Shown: positions 49,687 to 61,529 of the stretch, one piece after another
Layout of the letters: each line of letters begins with the position of its first letter
Numbering within the stretch: position 1 is the stretch's first letter
Assembly (NCBI RefSeq): GCF_006715495.1
Contig: NZ_VFNI01000004.1
Coordinates: forward strand, 315,013 to 379,012
Reading direction: 5' to 3'
DNA length: 64,000 nucleotides
DNA from: Herbaspirillum sp. SJZ106
GTDB lineage: Bacteria > Pseudomonadota > Gammaproteobacteria > Burkholderiales > Burkholderiaceae_D
Position numbers and translations under genes: made by a program
Notes under the pieces: generated by a model
Told to the model about the DNA's origin: nothing
The model's input: only the letters and a program-made list of their open reading frames with translations
The model's database searches: none

Positions 49687-50475
49687 ATGTCGAAGATTCA
49701 TCCTACCGCAGTGATTGCACCGGGCGCCCAGCTCGATTCCTCGGTCGAGGTCGGCCCGTATGCCGTGATCGGCCCCGATGTGCGCATCGGCGCGGGCACC
49801 CGCATCGGTGCCCATGTGGTCATCGAAGGGCATACCACCATCGGCCGCGACAACGAGATTTTCCAGTTCGGCTCCATCGGCGCCGCGCCGCAAGACAAGA
49901 AATACGCGGGCGAACCCACCACGGTCGAGATCGGCGACCGCAACACCATCCGCGAATTCGTCACCTTCAACCGCGGCACGGTGCAGGACGCCGGCGCCAC
50001 CCGCATCGGCAACGACAACTGGATCATGGCCTATGTCCACCTGGCGCATGACTGCCAGCTGGCCAACAACATCATCCTGGCCAACAATGCCACGCTGGCC
50101 GGCCATGTCCATCTCGGCGATTACGTGTTCCTGGGCGGTTTCACCACCGTGCACCAGTTCTGCCATATCGGCGCGCATGCGATGACCGCCTTCACCGCCG
50201 CCGTCAGCCAGGACGTGCCGCCTTTCGTTACCGCCGCGGGCAACCGCGCGGTGCCGGCCGGCATCAACAGCGAAGGCCTCAAGCGGCGCGGTTTCACCAG
50301 CGAACAGATCATGGAGATCAAGCGCGCTTACAAGGTGGTTTACCGCTCCAACCTGCCGCTGGAAGAGGCCCGGCAGGAACTGGCGAGCATGGAAGCCAAA
50401 TCGGCTGCATCGGCCGGGCATATCCGCCTGCTGCGCGAATTCATCGAAGCCTCATCCCGTGGCATCATCCGCTGA
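49687..50475 (+). CDS. lpxA: UDP-N-acetylglucosamine O-acyltransferase
   Basis: 262 aa. First lipid A step: acylates UDP-GlcNAc at position 3. Beta-helix hexapeptide repeats cover about 1-190 ([20 protein letters not shown]); the catalytic His is in [20 protein letters not shown], and [20 protein letters not shown] and [19 protein letters not shown] are typical. The C-terminal helical part ([20 protein letters not shown]) finishes the trimer. Overlaps lpxB by 17 bp. Confidence 0.97.
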   Translation: MSKIHPTAVIAPGAQLDSSVEVGPYAVIGPDVRIGAGTRIGAHVVIEGHTTIGRDNEIFQFGSIGAAPQDKKYAGEPTTVEIGDRNTIREFVTFNRGTVQDAGATRIGNDNWIMAYVHLAHDCQLANNIILANNATLAGHVHLGDYVFLGGFTTVHQFCHIGAHAMTAFTAAVSQDVPPFVTAAGNRAVPAGINSEGLKRRGFTSEQIMEIKRAYKVVYRSNLPLEEARQELASMEAKSAASAGHIRLLREFIEASSRGIIR

Positions 50476-51634
50476 ACTGACGCGCAAGCAATCGATCGCC
50501 CTGGTGGCCGGGGAGAGTTCCGGCGACCTGCTGGGCAGCCGCCTGCTGGCGGGCCTGCGCGAACGCCTGCCGGATGTGCGCTTGCATGGCATCGGCGGCG
50601 AACACATGATGGCGCAAGGCTTTACCAGCGACTGGCCGATGGACAAGCTGACCGTGCGCGGCCTGTTCGAAGTCATTCCCCGCTATCGCGAAATCAAGGG
50701 CATCCAGCAGGCGCTGCGCGAGCGGTTGCTGGCCGAGCGGCCGGATGTCTTTGTTGGCGTCGATTACCCGGGCTTCAACCTGGGCCTGGAAGAGCAACTG
50801 CGCAAGGCGGGCATTCCTACCATCCATTTCATCGGTCCCCAGATCTGGGCCTGGCGCGGCTGGCGCATCAAGAAGATCGCGCGCGCGGTATCGCACATGC
50901 TGGTGATCTTTCCTTTCGAGGAAAGCATTTACCGCAACGCAGGCATTCCGGTCACCTATGTCGGCCATCCGCTGGCCGAAGTGATCCCGATGCAGCCCGA
51001 CATGCCGGCGGCGCGGGCGCGGCTGGGACTGAAGCAGGATGCGCGCGTGGTCGCCATCTTGCCGGGCAGTCGCATGGGCGAGTTGAAGCAGAATGGCGAC
51101 GGTTTCCTGGCGGCGGCGCGTTTGCTGCGGCAACGCGAACCCAGCCTGCAGTTCGTCACCCCGATGGCGGGCGAGCGGCAGATGGCCTTCTTCCTGGAAC
51201 AGATCCGCCTGGGCGGCTATGAAGACCTCGATGTCAAGGTCGTCGCCGGCCAGTCGCATTCGGCCATGGAAGCGGCCGATGCGGTGCTGGTGGCTTCTGG
51301 CACGGCATCGCTGGAAGTGGCCTTGTACAAGAAGCCGATGGTGATCTCCTACAAGGTCATGTGGGCCTCGTACCAGATCATGCGCCATATGGGGTATCAG
51401 CCATGGGTCGGGCTGCCCAACATCCTGGCGCGCGAGTTCCTGGTGCCGGAGCTGCTGCAGCACGACGCCACGCCGCAAGCGCTGGCCGATGCCATGTGGC
51501 GCCAACTGGACGACCATGCGCAGCAGCAACGGCTGGCGCGCCGCTTTACCGACATGCACCATGCGCTGCTGCGCGACACCAGCCGGGAAAGCGCCAATGC
51601 CGTGTGTGAAGTGATCGGCGCCCGCGCCAGATAG
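50459..51634 (+). CDS. lpxB: Lipid-A-disaccharide synthase
   Basis: 391 aa from a GTG at 50459 inside the lpxA end. Glycosyltransferase family 19 enzyme joining UDP-2,3-diacylglucosamine and lipid X. Family pattern: [81 protein letters not shown], and [20 protein letters not shown]. The start could instead be a codon or two downstream, but a 17-bp overlap is common here. Confidence 0.96.
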   Translation: MASSAELTRKQSIALVAGESSGDLLGSRLLAGLRERLPDVRLHGIGGEHMMAQGFTSDWPMDKLTVRGLFEVIPRYREIKGIQQALRERLLAERPDVFVGVDYPGFNLGLEEQLRKAGIPTIHFIGPQIWAWRGWRIKKIARAVSHMLVIFPFEESIYRNAGIPVTYVGHPLAEVIPMQPDMPAARARLGLKQDARVVAILPGSRMGELKQNGDGFLAAARLLRQREPSLQFVTPMAGERQMAFFLEQIRLGGYEDLDVKVVAGQSHSAMEAADAVLVASGTASLEVALYKKPMVISYKVMWASYQIMRHMGYQPWVGLPNILAREFLVPELLQHDATPQALADAMWRQLDDHAQQQRLARRFTDMHHALLRDTSRESANAVCEVIGARAR

Positions 51635-51680
51635 CAAGGCGGCGCATGCCGTCTCATTGTTTTAAAGAAAGAAGACCATC

Positions 51681-52304
51681 ATGCCCAAAGCGGCGCCCCA
51701 GACGTTGTCCCTGTTCGATTACGCCGGCGAGATCATGTGCGGTGTCGACGAGGCTGGCCGCGGCCCGCTGGCCGGCCCGGTGTTCGCGGCCGCCGTGATC
51801 CTCGATCCGGCGCGCCCGATTCCGGGATTGCGCGACTCCAAGAAGCTCAGCGAAGCCGCGCGCGACAGCCTGGCGCTGGAGATCAAGGCCAACGCCATCG
51901 CCTGGGCCATCGCCTCTTGCAATGAACAGGAAATCGACGAACTCAATATCTTGCACGCCAGCATGCTGGCCATGCGGCGCGCGGTCGAAAGCCTCGCCAC
52001 CCAGCCCACGCTGGCGCTGATCGACGGCAACCGTTGCCCGGTCATGAGCATCCGCAGCGAAGCCATCGTCAAGGGCGACGACAAGGTGCCGGCGATCTCG
52101 GCGGCATCCATCCTCGCCAAGACCGCGCGCGATGCGGCGCTGATGGTGTTGCACGACACCTATCCGCATTACGGCTTCGACCGCCACAAGGGCTATCCGA
52201 CCGCCTTGCATCTGGAACGCCTGCGCCTGCATGGCGTCTCGCCGGTGCATCGCCGTTCCTATGCCCCGGTCAGGGCCCTGCTGGCGGTGCAAGAGCGCGC
52301 GTGA
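51681..52304 (+). CDS. rnhB: Ribonuclease HII
   Basis: 207 aa. Removes RNA from RNA-DNA hybrids, including single ribonucleotides. [20 protein letters not shown] carries catalytic Asp and Glu; [47 protein letters not shown] and the final [20 protein letters not shown]. Follows lpxB by 46 bp, the usual lpxB-rnhB order. Confidence 0.97.
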   Translation: MPKAAPQTLSLFDYAGEIMCGVDEAGRGPLAGPVFAAAVILDPARPIPGLRDSKKLSEAARDSLALEIKANAIAWAIASCNEQEIDELNILHASMLAMRRAVESLATQPTLALIDGNRCPVMSIRSEAIVKGDDKVPAISAASILAKTARDAALMVLHDTYPHYGFDRHKGYPTALHLERLRLHGVSPVHRRSYAPVRALLAVQERA

Positions 52305-52314
52305 GGCCGATCGC

Positions 52315-53106
52315 ATGAAACTCATCACCTCCAAAGACAACCCGCTGTACAAGGAACTCAAGCAACTGGCCGCCAGCAGCCAGGCGCGGCGCCGCGCCGG
52401 ACAGACGCTGCTGGACGGCGTGCACCTGGCGCAAGCCTGGCTGCAGCATCGGGGCGCGCCGCAGCTATGCGTGGTGGCGGAAAGCGCCCAGCGGCATCCG
52501 GAAGTTGCTCCCATCCTGGCTGAATGCGAACGCAACCGGACGCAATGCCTGGTTCTGAGCGACAACCTCTACGGTGCGCTCAGCCAGGTGGAAAACGGCG
52601 TCGGCCTGCTGTTGCTGGTCGCCACGCCGCATCCCGAGGCGCCGCAGGCACTGGAACAGTCGGCCGTGCTGCTGGACGGCCTGCAGGACCCGGGCAACCT
52701 CGGCTCGGTGCTGCGCAGCGCCGCGGCGGCCGGCATCGGCCAGGTATTCTGCTCGGCGGGCACCGCCGCGGCATGGTCGCCCAAAGTCCTGCGCGCCGGC
52801 ATGGGCGCGCACTTCGTGCTGGACATCTACGAGAACGCCGACCTCGAACGCCTGTGCGCCGGCAGCAAGATCCCGGTGCTGGCCACCAGTTCGCATGCGG
52901 CCCAGACCATCTACCAGTGCGATCTGGCCGGCGCGGCAGCCTGGCTGTTCGGCCACGAAGGGCAGGGCGTGTCGCCGCAGTTGATGGAGATGGCTTCGCA
53001 GGAAGTGGCGATTCCGCACCTGGGCCAGATGGAGTCGCTCAACGTGGCGGCGGCCGCCGCCGTGTGCTTCTTCGAGCAAGTGCGCCAACGCCAGGATCGG
53101 GGATAA
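52315..53106 (+). CDS. TrmH/SpoU-family RNA 2'-O-methyltransferase
   Basis: 263 aa from the ATG at 52315, 10 bp after rnhB. An N-terminal substrate-binding part (ITSKDNPLYKELKQLAASSQ, TLLDGVHLAQAWL) precedes the knotted SPOUT domain: LLDGLQDPGNLGSVLRSAAA (motif 1 with the catalytic Asn/Arg region), WLFGHEGQGVSPQLMEMASQ (motif 2) and IPHLGQMESLNVAAAAAVCF (motif 3). It modifies a ribose of rRNA or tRNA; which one is not determinable. Conserved neighbour of rnhB in this group. Confidence 0.9.
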   Translation: MKLITSKDNPLYKELKQLAASSQARRRAGQTLLDGVHLAQAWLQHRGAPQLCVVAESAQRHPEVAPILAECERNRTQCLVLSDNLYGALSQVENGVGLLLLVATPHPEAPQALEQSAVLLDGLQDPGNLGSVLRSAAAAGIGQVFCSAGTAAAWSPKVLRAGMGAHFVLDIYENADLERLCAGSKIPVLATSSHAAQTIYQCDLAGAAAWLFGHEGQGVSPQLMEMASQEVAIPHLGQMESLNVAAAAAVCFFEQVRQRQDRG

Positions 53107-53108
53107 AC

Positions 53109-53582
53109 ATGGAGCGGACGCGGCCGGATGACGTCTTCTTGTTGCCGGCGTTCTTTCAGGGAAGCTGGCGCTTGCAGCGCCGCATGCGGGACGACATACA
53201 GGCAGTCTCCGGTACCGCGCATGGACGCTGCGTGTTCCATCCCGCAGGCGATGGCATCTTGCAGTATCGCGAAGAGGGGCGTCTGTTGCTCGATGGCGCC
53301 GCCGCGCCGCTGGGGTTTCGCAGGGCGTTCTTGTATACCTTTGCCGATGAGGTGGTCAGCGTCGCCTTTGACGATGGCGATCGCATCGGACTGCATTATC
53401 AGGCGTATCGCAGGAAGGGCAATGCGCTCGTCCCTGTCGGGCCTCACCAATGTGGGGCCGACGCCTATTCGGCGCATTATCGTTTGCTGGGCGAGAATGA
53501 ATTCGAGATGGAAACGACGATCGACGGCCCAAGCAAGAAGAGCCGCCTGTACACCCGTTTCACTCGTGAAGAGGCGGCATAG
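53109..53582 (+). CDS. DUF6314-type conserved protein
   Basis: 157 aa from the ATG at 53109, two bases after the methyltransferase stop and so probably cotranscribed. It shows the pattern FFQGSWRLQRRM near the start, GRCVFHPAGDGILQYREEGR, FRRAFLYTFADEVVSVAF, and the C-terminal NEFEMETTIDGPSKKSRLYT. The alternating hydrophobic strands suggest a beta-barrel, lipocalin-like fold. This is the DUF6314 pattern as I know it; no function is established. A bidirectional terminator follows. Confidence 0.7.
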   Translation: MERTRPDDVFLLPAFFQGSWRLQRRMRDDIQAVSGTAHGRCVFHPAGDGILQYREEGRLLLDGAAAPLGFRRAFLYTFADEVVSVAFDDGDRIGLHYQAYRRKGNALVPVGPHQCGADAYSAHYRLLGENEFEMETTIDGPSKKSRLYTRFTREEAA

Positions 53583-53626
53583 TCGCTCATGCCGCCGATG
53601 GCCGATGCAAATAAGTTCGTTGAGTA

Positions 53627-53663
53627 AAAATGCCGCCCGGAAATTTCTGGGCGGCATTTTTTC
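53627..53663. terminator. Bidirectional terminator between DUF6314 gene and lipoprotein gene
   Basis: AAAATGCCGCCC (from 53627) and GGGCGGCATTTT (53650-53661) form a 12-bp stem, with T-run on the plus strand to 53663 and a matching A-run at the left end, so it can end transcripts from both convergent genes. Confidence 0.88.
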
Positions 53664-53700
53664 TTGTCGGTTGGGATCATTCCATCAATCCCGTCTCGGG

Positions 53701-54042
53701 TCAGTAGATCTGTTTGGCCGGCGCATCGGAGTTCAGGTGGCCAGCTGCAATTGCCGCAGCACAGTTGGTGTAGCCTGCGGCATTGACTTTTCCACTGGAG
53801 GTGAAGCCGACGTAGAAGTCGGTGCGCCGGCCCATCCTGTCGAGTTCATAGTCGAAGCATTCCGAAGTGCCGTTACGCACCGGCGTGCGCTTTGCCGGTT
53901 GGCGAAGATCCAGCATATTCTGCTTGGTGGTATTGGCCCTGAAGGCAGTTGAAGCAACTGGATCCGAGACAAAATTGCCGTGCATTGTCCCGCATCCAGC
54001 CAAGGTTGCTGCTGCCAGGGCCAATATAGCGAATCTGTGCAT
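53701..54042 (-). CDS. Small lipoprotein of unknown function
   Basis: 113 aa from the ATG at 54042, preceded by TTGGAG at good spacing. A lipoprotein signal peptide is clear: MHRFAILALAAATLAGCGTM with the lipobox LAGC and lipidated Cys18. The mature part contains TSECFDYELDRMGRRTDFYV, GFTSSGKVNAAGYTNC and a second cysteine; a disulphide between Cys residues is possible. No known domain recognised. Convergent with the DUF6314 gene and not obviously linked to ppsR. Confidence 0.78.
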   Translation of the reverse strand: MHRFAILALAAATLAGCGTMHGNFVSDPVASTAFRANTTKQNMLDLRQPAKRTPVRNGTSECFDYELDRMGRRTDFYVGFTSSGKVNAAGYTNCAAAIAAGHLNSDAPAKQIY

Positions 54043-54177
54043 AAAATCTCCAATGACGAGGTGAATGTCGGAGTCTGAAATTGTATGCACGAGAAAATTG
54101 CAGTAATTATAAAAGATGGGGATTTTTCAAAAAGATGTCGAGAATCATAAAAAACATTATCGGCGCGAATCCTGTCC

Positions 54178-55032
54178 TCAGCGCGGTTCCGGCTTGATTT
54201 CCTGCAGGATCGTCGCCGCGATCTCTTCGATCGACTTGGCGGTCGACGACATCCAGCGGATGCCTTCGCGGCGCATCATCTTTTCCGCCTCATTGATTTC
54301 ATAGCGGCAATTTTCCAGGGAAGCGTACTTGCTGCCGGGGCGGCGTTCATTGCGCACCTCAGCCAGGCGTTCCGGGGCGATGGTCAGGCCGAAGATCTTT
54401 TTCTTGTGCACCACCAGGCCGCTGGGGAGCTTCTCGCGTTCGAAGTCTTCCGGGATCAGCGGATAGTTGGCCGCCTTGATGCCGAACTGCATCGCCAGGT
54501 ACAGGCTGGTGGGCGTCTTGCCCGAGCGCGACACGCCCACCAGGACCACATCCGCTTCCGACAGGTTCTTGTTGGACTGGCCGTCATCGTGCGCCAGCGA
54601 GAAGTTGATGGCTTCGATGCGGTTCTTGTATTCCTCCGAATCGGCGGTGTTGTGGCTGCGGCCGATGGTGTGGGTGGATTTCAGCCCCAGTTCCTGCTCA
54701 AGCGGTTCCACAAAGGTCTGGAACAGGTCCATGTGCATCGCCTTGGCGTTGCGGATCACGGCCGACAGTTCGGACTTCACCAGGGTCGAAAAGACGATCG
54801 GCAGCTTGCCGTCGACCTGGGATGCCTCATTGATCTTGCGGGTGGCGTCGTGGGCCTTGTCGACGGTATCGATAAAGGGCAGGCGCACCTGCTTGAAGCG
54901 CAGCTCGAACTGGCTCAGTACCGAATGCCCGAGTGTTTCGGCGGTGATCCCGGTGCCGTCGGAAACGAAGAACACGGTGCGGTTGGCGGCAATGGCAGGC
55001 GCCGGGCGCGGGAGAGGCATGGGATCGAGCAT
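54178..55032 (-). CDS. ppsR: PEP synthase regulatory protein (bifunctional kinase/pyrophosphorylase)
   Basis: 284 aa from the first ATG at 55032; a TTG at 55071 would add 13 residues and 55020 is another possible start. Inactivates PEP synthase by ADP-dependent phosphorylation and reactivates it by phosphate-dependent dephosphorylation. [20 protein letters not shown] opens the fold, [20 protein letters not shown] is conserved, and [20 protein letters not shown] is the P-loop. Divergent from its target gene ppsA, as in many proteobacteria. Confidence 0.93.
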   Translation of the reverse strand: MLDPMPLPRPAPAIAANRTVFFVSDGTGITAETLGHSVLSQFELRFKQVRLPFIDTVDKAHDATRKINEASQVDGKLPIVFSTLVKSELSAVIRNAKAMHMDLFQTFVEPLEQELGLKSTHTIGRSHNTADSEEYKNRIEAINFSLAHDDGQSNKNLSEADVVLVGVSRSGKTPTSLYLAMQFGIKAANYPLIPEDFEREKLPSGLVVHKKKIFGLTIAPERLAEVRNERRPGSKYASLENCRYEINEAEKMMRREGIRWMSSTAKSIEEIAATILQEIKPEPR

Positions 55033-55336
55033 AATGTTGTCGGAAATAAAGATAAAAAAAGGGCGCTGCAATGAACAAAAATGGTTTCACGCGGTACAAT
55101 GCCCGGCAACTGATCGAGCAGCCCATCCTGAATGACCATCCATCGCCTGCGTAATTTGACCGAGTATCTTGCGATGTTTGCATTGGCAAACGTCCTCGGC
55201 GCATGCGCGCGTTGCTTCCGGTCCCTGGGTTCGTCTCTCATGCCGCCATTGTTGCCGCCGTCGTCGCAGAATAACAAAAATCAACAGACGCATGCTGCGC
55301 CCGCGAAGATTTCTTATCATCAAGCTAGGGGTTGTC
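55033..55336. other. ppsR/ppsA divergent region
   Basis: 304 bp between the two start codons. It must hold both promoters, but no clear box pair is visible on either strand. The ppsA Shine-Dalgarno (TAGGGG) lies at its right end. Confidence 0.6.
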
Positions 55337-57754
<2,418 letters not shown>

Positions 57755-57836
57755 GCGTATTGCGCATCATCGCCGGCGGCGTCGGGCGCCGCCGGCAGGC
57801 GCACAATACGAGATAGACGTGAAGCAAATTCGAAGG

Positions 57837-57868
57837 CGCGGACAGAAATGTCCGCGTCTTTGTTTTTG
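57837..57868 (+). terminator. Intrinsic terminator after ppsA
   Basis: CGCGGACA-GAAA-TGTCCGCG: 8-bp stem with a GAAA tetraloop (57837-57856), followed by TCTTTGTTTTT. Confidence 0.85.
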
Positions 57869-57944
57869 CGCGCATTATTGTGGGGTAGACTGATGCCGCC
57901 CTTGTCGGAGGGAAAACCGACGCATCTTCATGGAGGAAACGCAC

Positions 57945-58379
57945 ATGACCGACTGGGCCATCTGGTTCGTGGCAGCGGGCGCACTGATCGCCGCCGAACT
58001 GTTCTCCGGCACCTTTTATCTGCTGATGATCGCGCTCGGCCTGGTTGCCGGCGGCCTGGTCGCGCTGGGCGGCGCGCTGCTCGAATGGCAGTTGCTGGCC
58101 GCCGCCGCGGTCGGCATTGCCGCGATGCTGCTGTTGCGCCGCAGCCGTTTCGGCCGCTCGCGCAAGCGCAACGCCAATGCCGACCCCAACGTCATCCTCG
58201 ACATCGGCCAGACCGTGGAAGTGGCCGCCTGGGATGCGCAGGGCGATCTCCATGTGGCGCGCGTGCCTTACCGCGGCGCCCAATGGGATGTCGAGCTGGA
58301 AACCGGGCACCATCCTTTGCCCGGCGCATATGTCATCCGCGAAATCCGTGGCAGCCGGCTCATCGTCGCGCCGCGCTGA
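57945..58379 (+). CDS. NfeD-like membrane protein
   Basis: 144 aa from the ATG at 57945, 8 nt after GGAGG. Two or three hydrophobic helices in the first 65 residues (MTDWAIWFVAAGALIAAELF, FYLLMIALGLVAGGLVAL) are followed by a basic loop (RRSRFGRSRKRN) and a C-terminal OB-fold (VEVAAWDAQGDLHVARVPYR, WDVELETGHHPLPGAYVI). Short NfeD proteins pair with stomatin-type SPFH proteins, which is the next gene. The unit is thought to organise membrane microdomains; the exact role is unknown. Confidence 0.9.
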   Translation: MTDWAIWFVAAGALIAAELFSGTFYLLMIALGLVAGGLVALGGALLEWQLLAAAAVGIAAMLLLRRSRFGRSRKRNANADPNVILDIGQTVEVAAWDAQGDLHVARVPYRGAQWDVELETGHHPLPGAYVIREIRGSRLIVAPR

Positions 58380-58420
58380 TCCATCTTTTAGTTTAGTCTT
58401 CAGAACCTAAGGAGAGCCTT

Positions 58421-59335
58421 ATGCTGGGAAGCGTAACCCTGGTCATTTTCTTCATCGCCATCGTGTTCGTCGTGCAGACGGTCAAGGTGGTCCCGCAACA
58501 GCATGCCTGGGTGGTGGAGCGCCTGGGTAAATATCACGCCACGCTGGCGCCGGGCCTGAACATCGTGGTGCCGTTCATCGACCGCGTGGCCTACAAGCAC
58601 ATTCTCAAGGAAATCCCGCTGGACGTGCCGCCGCAGGTCTGCATCACCAGGGACAACACCCAGCTGCAGGTGGACGGTATCCTGTACTTCCAGATCACCG
58701 ACCCGATGCGCGCGTCCTACGGCTCGTCCAATTACATCGCGGCGATCACGCAGCTGGCGCAGACCACGCTGCGTTCGGTGATCGGCAAGATGGAACTGGA
58801 CAAGACCTTCGAGGAGCGCGACCACATCAACACCGCCATCGTCAGCGCCATCGACGAATCGGCCGAGAACTGGGGCGTGAAGGTGCTGCGTTACGAGATC
58901 AAGGATCTCACCCCGCCCAAGGAAATCCTGCACGCGATGCAGGCCCAGATCACCGCCGAGCGCGAGAAGCGCGCGCTGATCGCCGCCTCCGAAGGCCGCA
59001 AGCAGGAGCAGATCAACATCGCCACCGGCGAGCGCGAGGCGGCCATCGCCAGGTCGGAAGGCGAAAAGCAGGCTTCGATCAACCGCGCCCAGGGCCAGGC
59101 CGCGGCAATCCTGGCGATTGCCGAAGCCAGCGCCGAGGCGATCCGCAAGACCGCGGCGGCGATCCAGTCGCCGGGCGGATCGGATGCCGTGAACCTGAAG
59201 GTGGCCGAGCAATATGTGGCGGCTTTCGGCCAGTTGGCCAAGACCAACAATTCCATCATCGTGCCGGCCAACCTGTCGGACATGAGCGGGCTGATCGCGG
59301 CGGCGATGCAAGTGGTCAAGAGCCAGCCGAAGTAA
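58421..59335 (+). CDS. Stomatin/QmcA-type SPFH protein
   Basis: 304 aa. An N-terminal membrane anchor (TLVIFFIAIVFVVQTVKVVP) leads into an SPFH domain (about 25-180; QQHAWVVERLGKYHATLAPG, VVPFIDRVAYKHILKEIPLD, RDNTQLQVDGILYFQITDP), then a coiled coil rich in Glu and Ala (AQITAEREKRALIAASEGRK). Resembles E. coli QmcA/YbbK and slipin. Preceded by NfeD with a 41-bp gap and AAGGAGAG as Shine-Dalgarno. A strong bidirectional terminator follows. Confidence 0.92.
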   Translation: MLGSVTLVIFFIAIVFVVQTVKVVPQQHAWVVERLGKYHATLAPGLNIVVPFIDRVAYKHILKEIPLDVPPQVCITRDNTQLQVDGILYFQITDPMRASYGSSNYIAAITQLAQTTLRSVIGKMELDKTFEERDHINTAIVSAIDESAENWGVKVLRYEIKDLTPPKEILHAMQAQITAEREKRALIAASEGRKQEQINIATGEREAAIARSEGEKQASINRAQGQAAAILAIAEASAEAIRKTAAAIQSPGGSDAVNLKVAEQYVAAFGQLAKTNNSIIVPANLSDMSGLIAAAMQVVKSQPK

Positions 59336-59352
59336 GATCTGTCGCTCAAACC

Positions 59353-59393
59353 AAACGGCCCGGCCTGCATCGATACCGCAGGCCGGGCCGTTT
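59353..59393. terminator. Bidirectional terminator between SPFH gene and kinase gene
   Basis: 16-bp perfect stem AAACGGCCCGGCCTGC (59353-59368) with its complement at 59378-59393, 9-nt loop. T-run on both sides (TTTT rightward, short run leftward). Separates the convergent SPFH and kinase genes. Confidence 0.88.
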
Positions 59394-59410
59394 TGCCATG
59401 GCGCGCGCCG

Positions 59411-60838
59411 TCAGGCGTCCAGCGTCTGCCCCTTGGCCGGTTCGTCCGCCATGAAGGGCAGGGTGATATCCACGCGCAGGCCGCCATCCTTGCGGTTGTC
59501 GGCGCGGATGAAACCGTTGTGGGCCTCGACGATGCGCCGCGCGATGGACAGCCCCAGGCCATGACCCGAACTGTTGCTCTTGGTGCGGCTGCTGCGGAAG
59601 AACAGTTCGAAGATGCTGTTCAGTTCGTCTTCCGGCACGCCGGGGCCGCGGTCGAGAATCGACAGGTGCAGCAACTTGTTGATCTCATCGACCTGGGTAT
59701 GGAGCTGCACGGTGGTATCGGGCGCGGTGTGCTTGATGGCGTTGCGCAGCACGTTCTCGATGGCGCGATAGAGCAGTTCCGGATTGCCCTTGATCTCCAC
59801 CGGGCAATCGATCCGGCCTTCGATATGCTTGCCGTTGGCGCTGGCCTCGAAGCTGGCGTCGTTGATCATGTCGGCCAGCATCGGCTGGATCGCGATGTTT
59901 TCTTCCATCGAGCCGGGCACGTTGGCTTCCAGCCGCGACAGCGTCAGCAGCTCGCCCACCAGCTTGTCCATGCGCACGCTTTCGCGCTCGATGCGTTCCA
60001 GCGTGATCTCCAGCTTGTCCCTGTCCTGCACCCTGGCCAGGCCGATGGCGACCTGCAACCGCGCAATCGGCGAGCGCAGCTCATGCGAGACGTCATGCAG
60101 CAAGCGGCGCTGGCTTTCCATCAGCGTGCGCAGCTTGGCGGTCATGGCGTCGAAGTCGCGTCCGAGGTCGGCCAGTTCGTCGCTGCGCGAACTCATGACA
60201 GGTTCCAGTTCCAGGTCCAGGTTGCCGGAAGCGGCCTGGGCAAAGGCGTTCTTCAGGTGGCGGATCGGGTAGGAGAAATACCAGGCCAGCAACAGGGCGA
60301 ACACCATGCTGGCCAGCAGCGCCACCAGGATCGGCATGCTCGGGAAGAACAAGGGCTGCGGCCCGCGCTCGCGCATGCGGCGCGGCTCGTGCGGACCGGG
60401 GCCGCCAGGGCCGCCGGGGCCAATGAATTCTTCGGGCGGGGCGGGGATGAACAGCAGGTAGCTATGGCCATTGGCGGCCTTCACCAGTTCGACCACGCGC
60501 CGTTCCTTTTCGGTCCTGAGCACGGCGCGCGCTTCTTCCACCAGCTTGGGCGAGACTTCGCGGCCCATCAGGTCCTTCATCTCTTCATCGACCGCATACA
60601 ACTTCAGGCGATGTTCGCGGCCTTCGTTGATCAGGCTACGCAAGGCTTCCGTACCGCCGAACTGCAGGGTGGCGGCGGCCGAACGGATCATGAAGGAGGC
60701 CGGAGGGCTGAGGTCGATCTCGGAAGTGCGGTTATTGCGCTCCAGATTTTCGATCCAGAACAGCACGCCCACGCCGCAGGTGGCGGTGATCTGGGCGATG
60801 GCGATGAAGAAGAAGAACTTCCAGAATAACCGACCCAC
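59411..60838 (-). CDS. Cpx-like sensor histidine kinase
   Basis: 475 aa from a GTG at 60838, one base after the regulator stop and preceded by AAGGAA. Two membrane helices (about 5-27 and 167-188) flank a periplasmic domain that ends in an unusual Pro/Gly-rich stretch (IGPGGPGGPGPHEPRR, about 139-154). HAMP about 190-240; dimerisation domain with phospho-acceptor His252 in LLHDVSHELRSPIARL; ATPase domain with N-box ENVLRNAIKH, G1 LDRGPGVPEDEL and G2 SGHGLGLSIARRI. Order regulator-kinase, the CpxR-type regulator and the GTAAA boxes upstream point to a CpxA-like envelope stress sensor. Confidence 0.88.
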   Translation of the reverse strand: MGRLFWKFFFFIAIAQITATCGVGVLFWIENLERNNRTSEIDLSPPASFMIRSAAATLQFGGTEALRSLINEGREHRLKLYAVDEEMKDLMGREVSPKLVEEARAVLRTEKERRVVELVKAANGHSYLLFIPAPPEEFIGPGGPGGPGPHEPRRMRERGPQPLFFPSMPILVALLASMVFALLLAWYFSYPIRHLKNAFAQAASGNLDLELEPVMSSRSDELADLGRDFDAMTAKLRTLMESQRRLLHDVSHELRSPIARLQVAIGLARVQDRDKLEITLERIERESVRMDKLVGELLTLSRLEANVPGSMEENIAIQPMLADMINDASFEASANGKHIEGRIDCPVEIKGNPELLYRAIENVLRNAIKHTAPDTTVQLHTQVDEINKLLHLSILDRGPGVPEDELNSIFELFFRSSRTKSNSSGHGLGLSIARRIVEAHNGFIRADNRKDGGLRVDITLPFMADEPAKGQTLDA

Positions 60839-60839
60839 T

Positions 60840-61529
60840 TTATTCCTTGATGAACTGATAGCCCAGTCGGTAGACGGTCTGGATGCAGCTCTTGTCGCTG
60901 CCCAGCGCGGCGATCTTCTGGCGGATGCTGGACAGATGCACGTCAATGTTGCGGTCGAAGCGCGCCAACGGGCGGCCCAGGCCCTGTTCGGACAGGTGCT
61001 GCTTGCTCACAGGCTTGCCGGCATTGCGCGCCAGCACCTCAAGCAGGTTGAATTCGCTGCTGGTCAGTTCCAGCGGACGTCCGGACCAGGTCGCGCGGCG
61101 TTGCTCCGGCCACATCGACAAGGCGCCGACGGCCAGCGGAGAGTAGGGCGATTGCTCGGTGTTGTCGGCCGTGGCGCGACGCAGGATGGCGCGAATGCGG
61201 GCGGCGATTTCACGGGGCGTGCAGGGTTTGGGAACGTAGTCGTCGGCGCCCAGTTCCAGGCCGATGATGCGGTCGGTATCGTCGCCCTTGGCGGTCAGCA
61301 TCACTACCGGCATGCTGCTCTTGGCACGGATGCGGCGCAAGGTATCGACCCCGTTCAGGCGCGGCATCATTACGTCCAGTACGGCGATGGCGTATTGGCC
61401 GGTCAAGGCTTCGGCAGCGCCGGCTTCGCCGTCATAGGCCACATTGACTTCAAATTTTTCCTGCTCAAGGTATTCCTTGAGCATATCGACCAGCTCGACA
61501 TCGTCATCGATCAAAAGCACTTTAGACAT
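60840..61529 (-). CDS. CpxR-like response regulator
   Basis: 229 aa, OmpR family. Receiver domain with acidic pocket VLLIDDDVELVDM, phospho-acceptor Asp52 in AVLDVMMPRLNG and Lys101 in DDYVPKPCTP; winged-helix domain about 130-229 (LELTSSEFNLLEVLARNAG, SSIRQKI, VYRLGYQFIKE). The pattern and partner kinase resemble CpxR, which answers cell-envelope stress. Overall start at 61529 agrees with the family. Upstream, minus-strand GTAAA boxes suggest that it controls its own operon. Confidence 0.88.
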   Translation of the reverse strand: MSKVLLIDDDVELVDMLKEYLEQEKFEVNVAYDGEAGAAEALTGQYAIAVLDVMMPRLNGVDTLRRIRAKSSMPVVMLTAKGDDTDRIIGLELGADDYVPKPCTPREIAARIRAILRRATADNTEQSPYSPLAVGALSMWPEQRRATWSGRPLELTSSEFNLLEVLARNAGKPVSKQHLSEQGLGRPLARFDRNIDVHLSSIRQKIAALGSDKSCIQTVYRLGYQFIKE

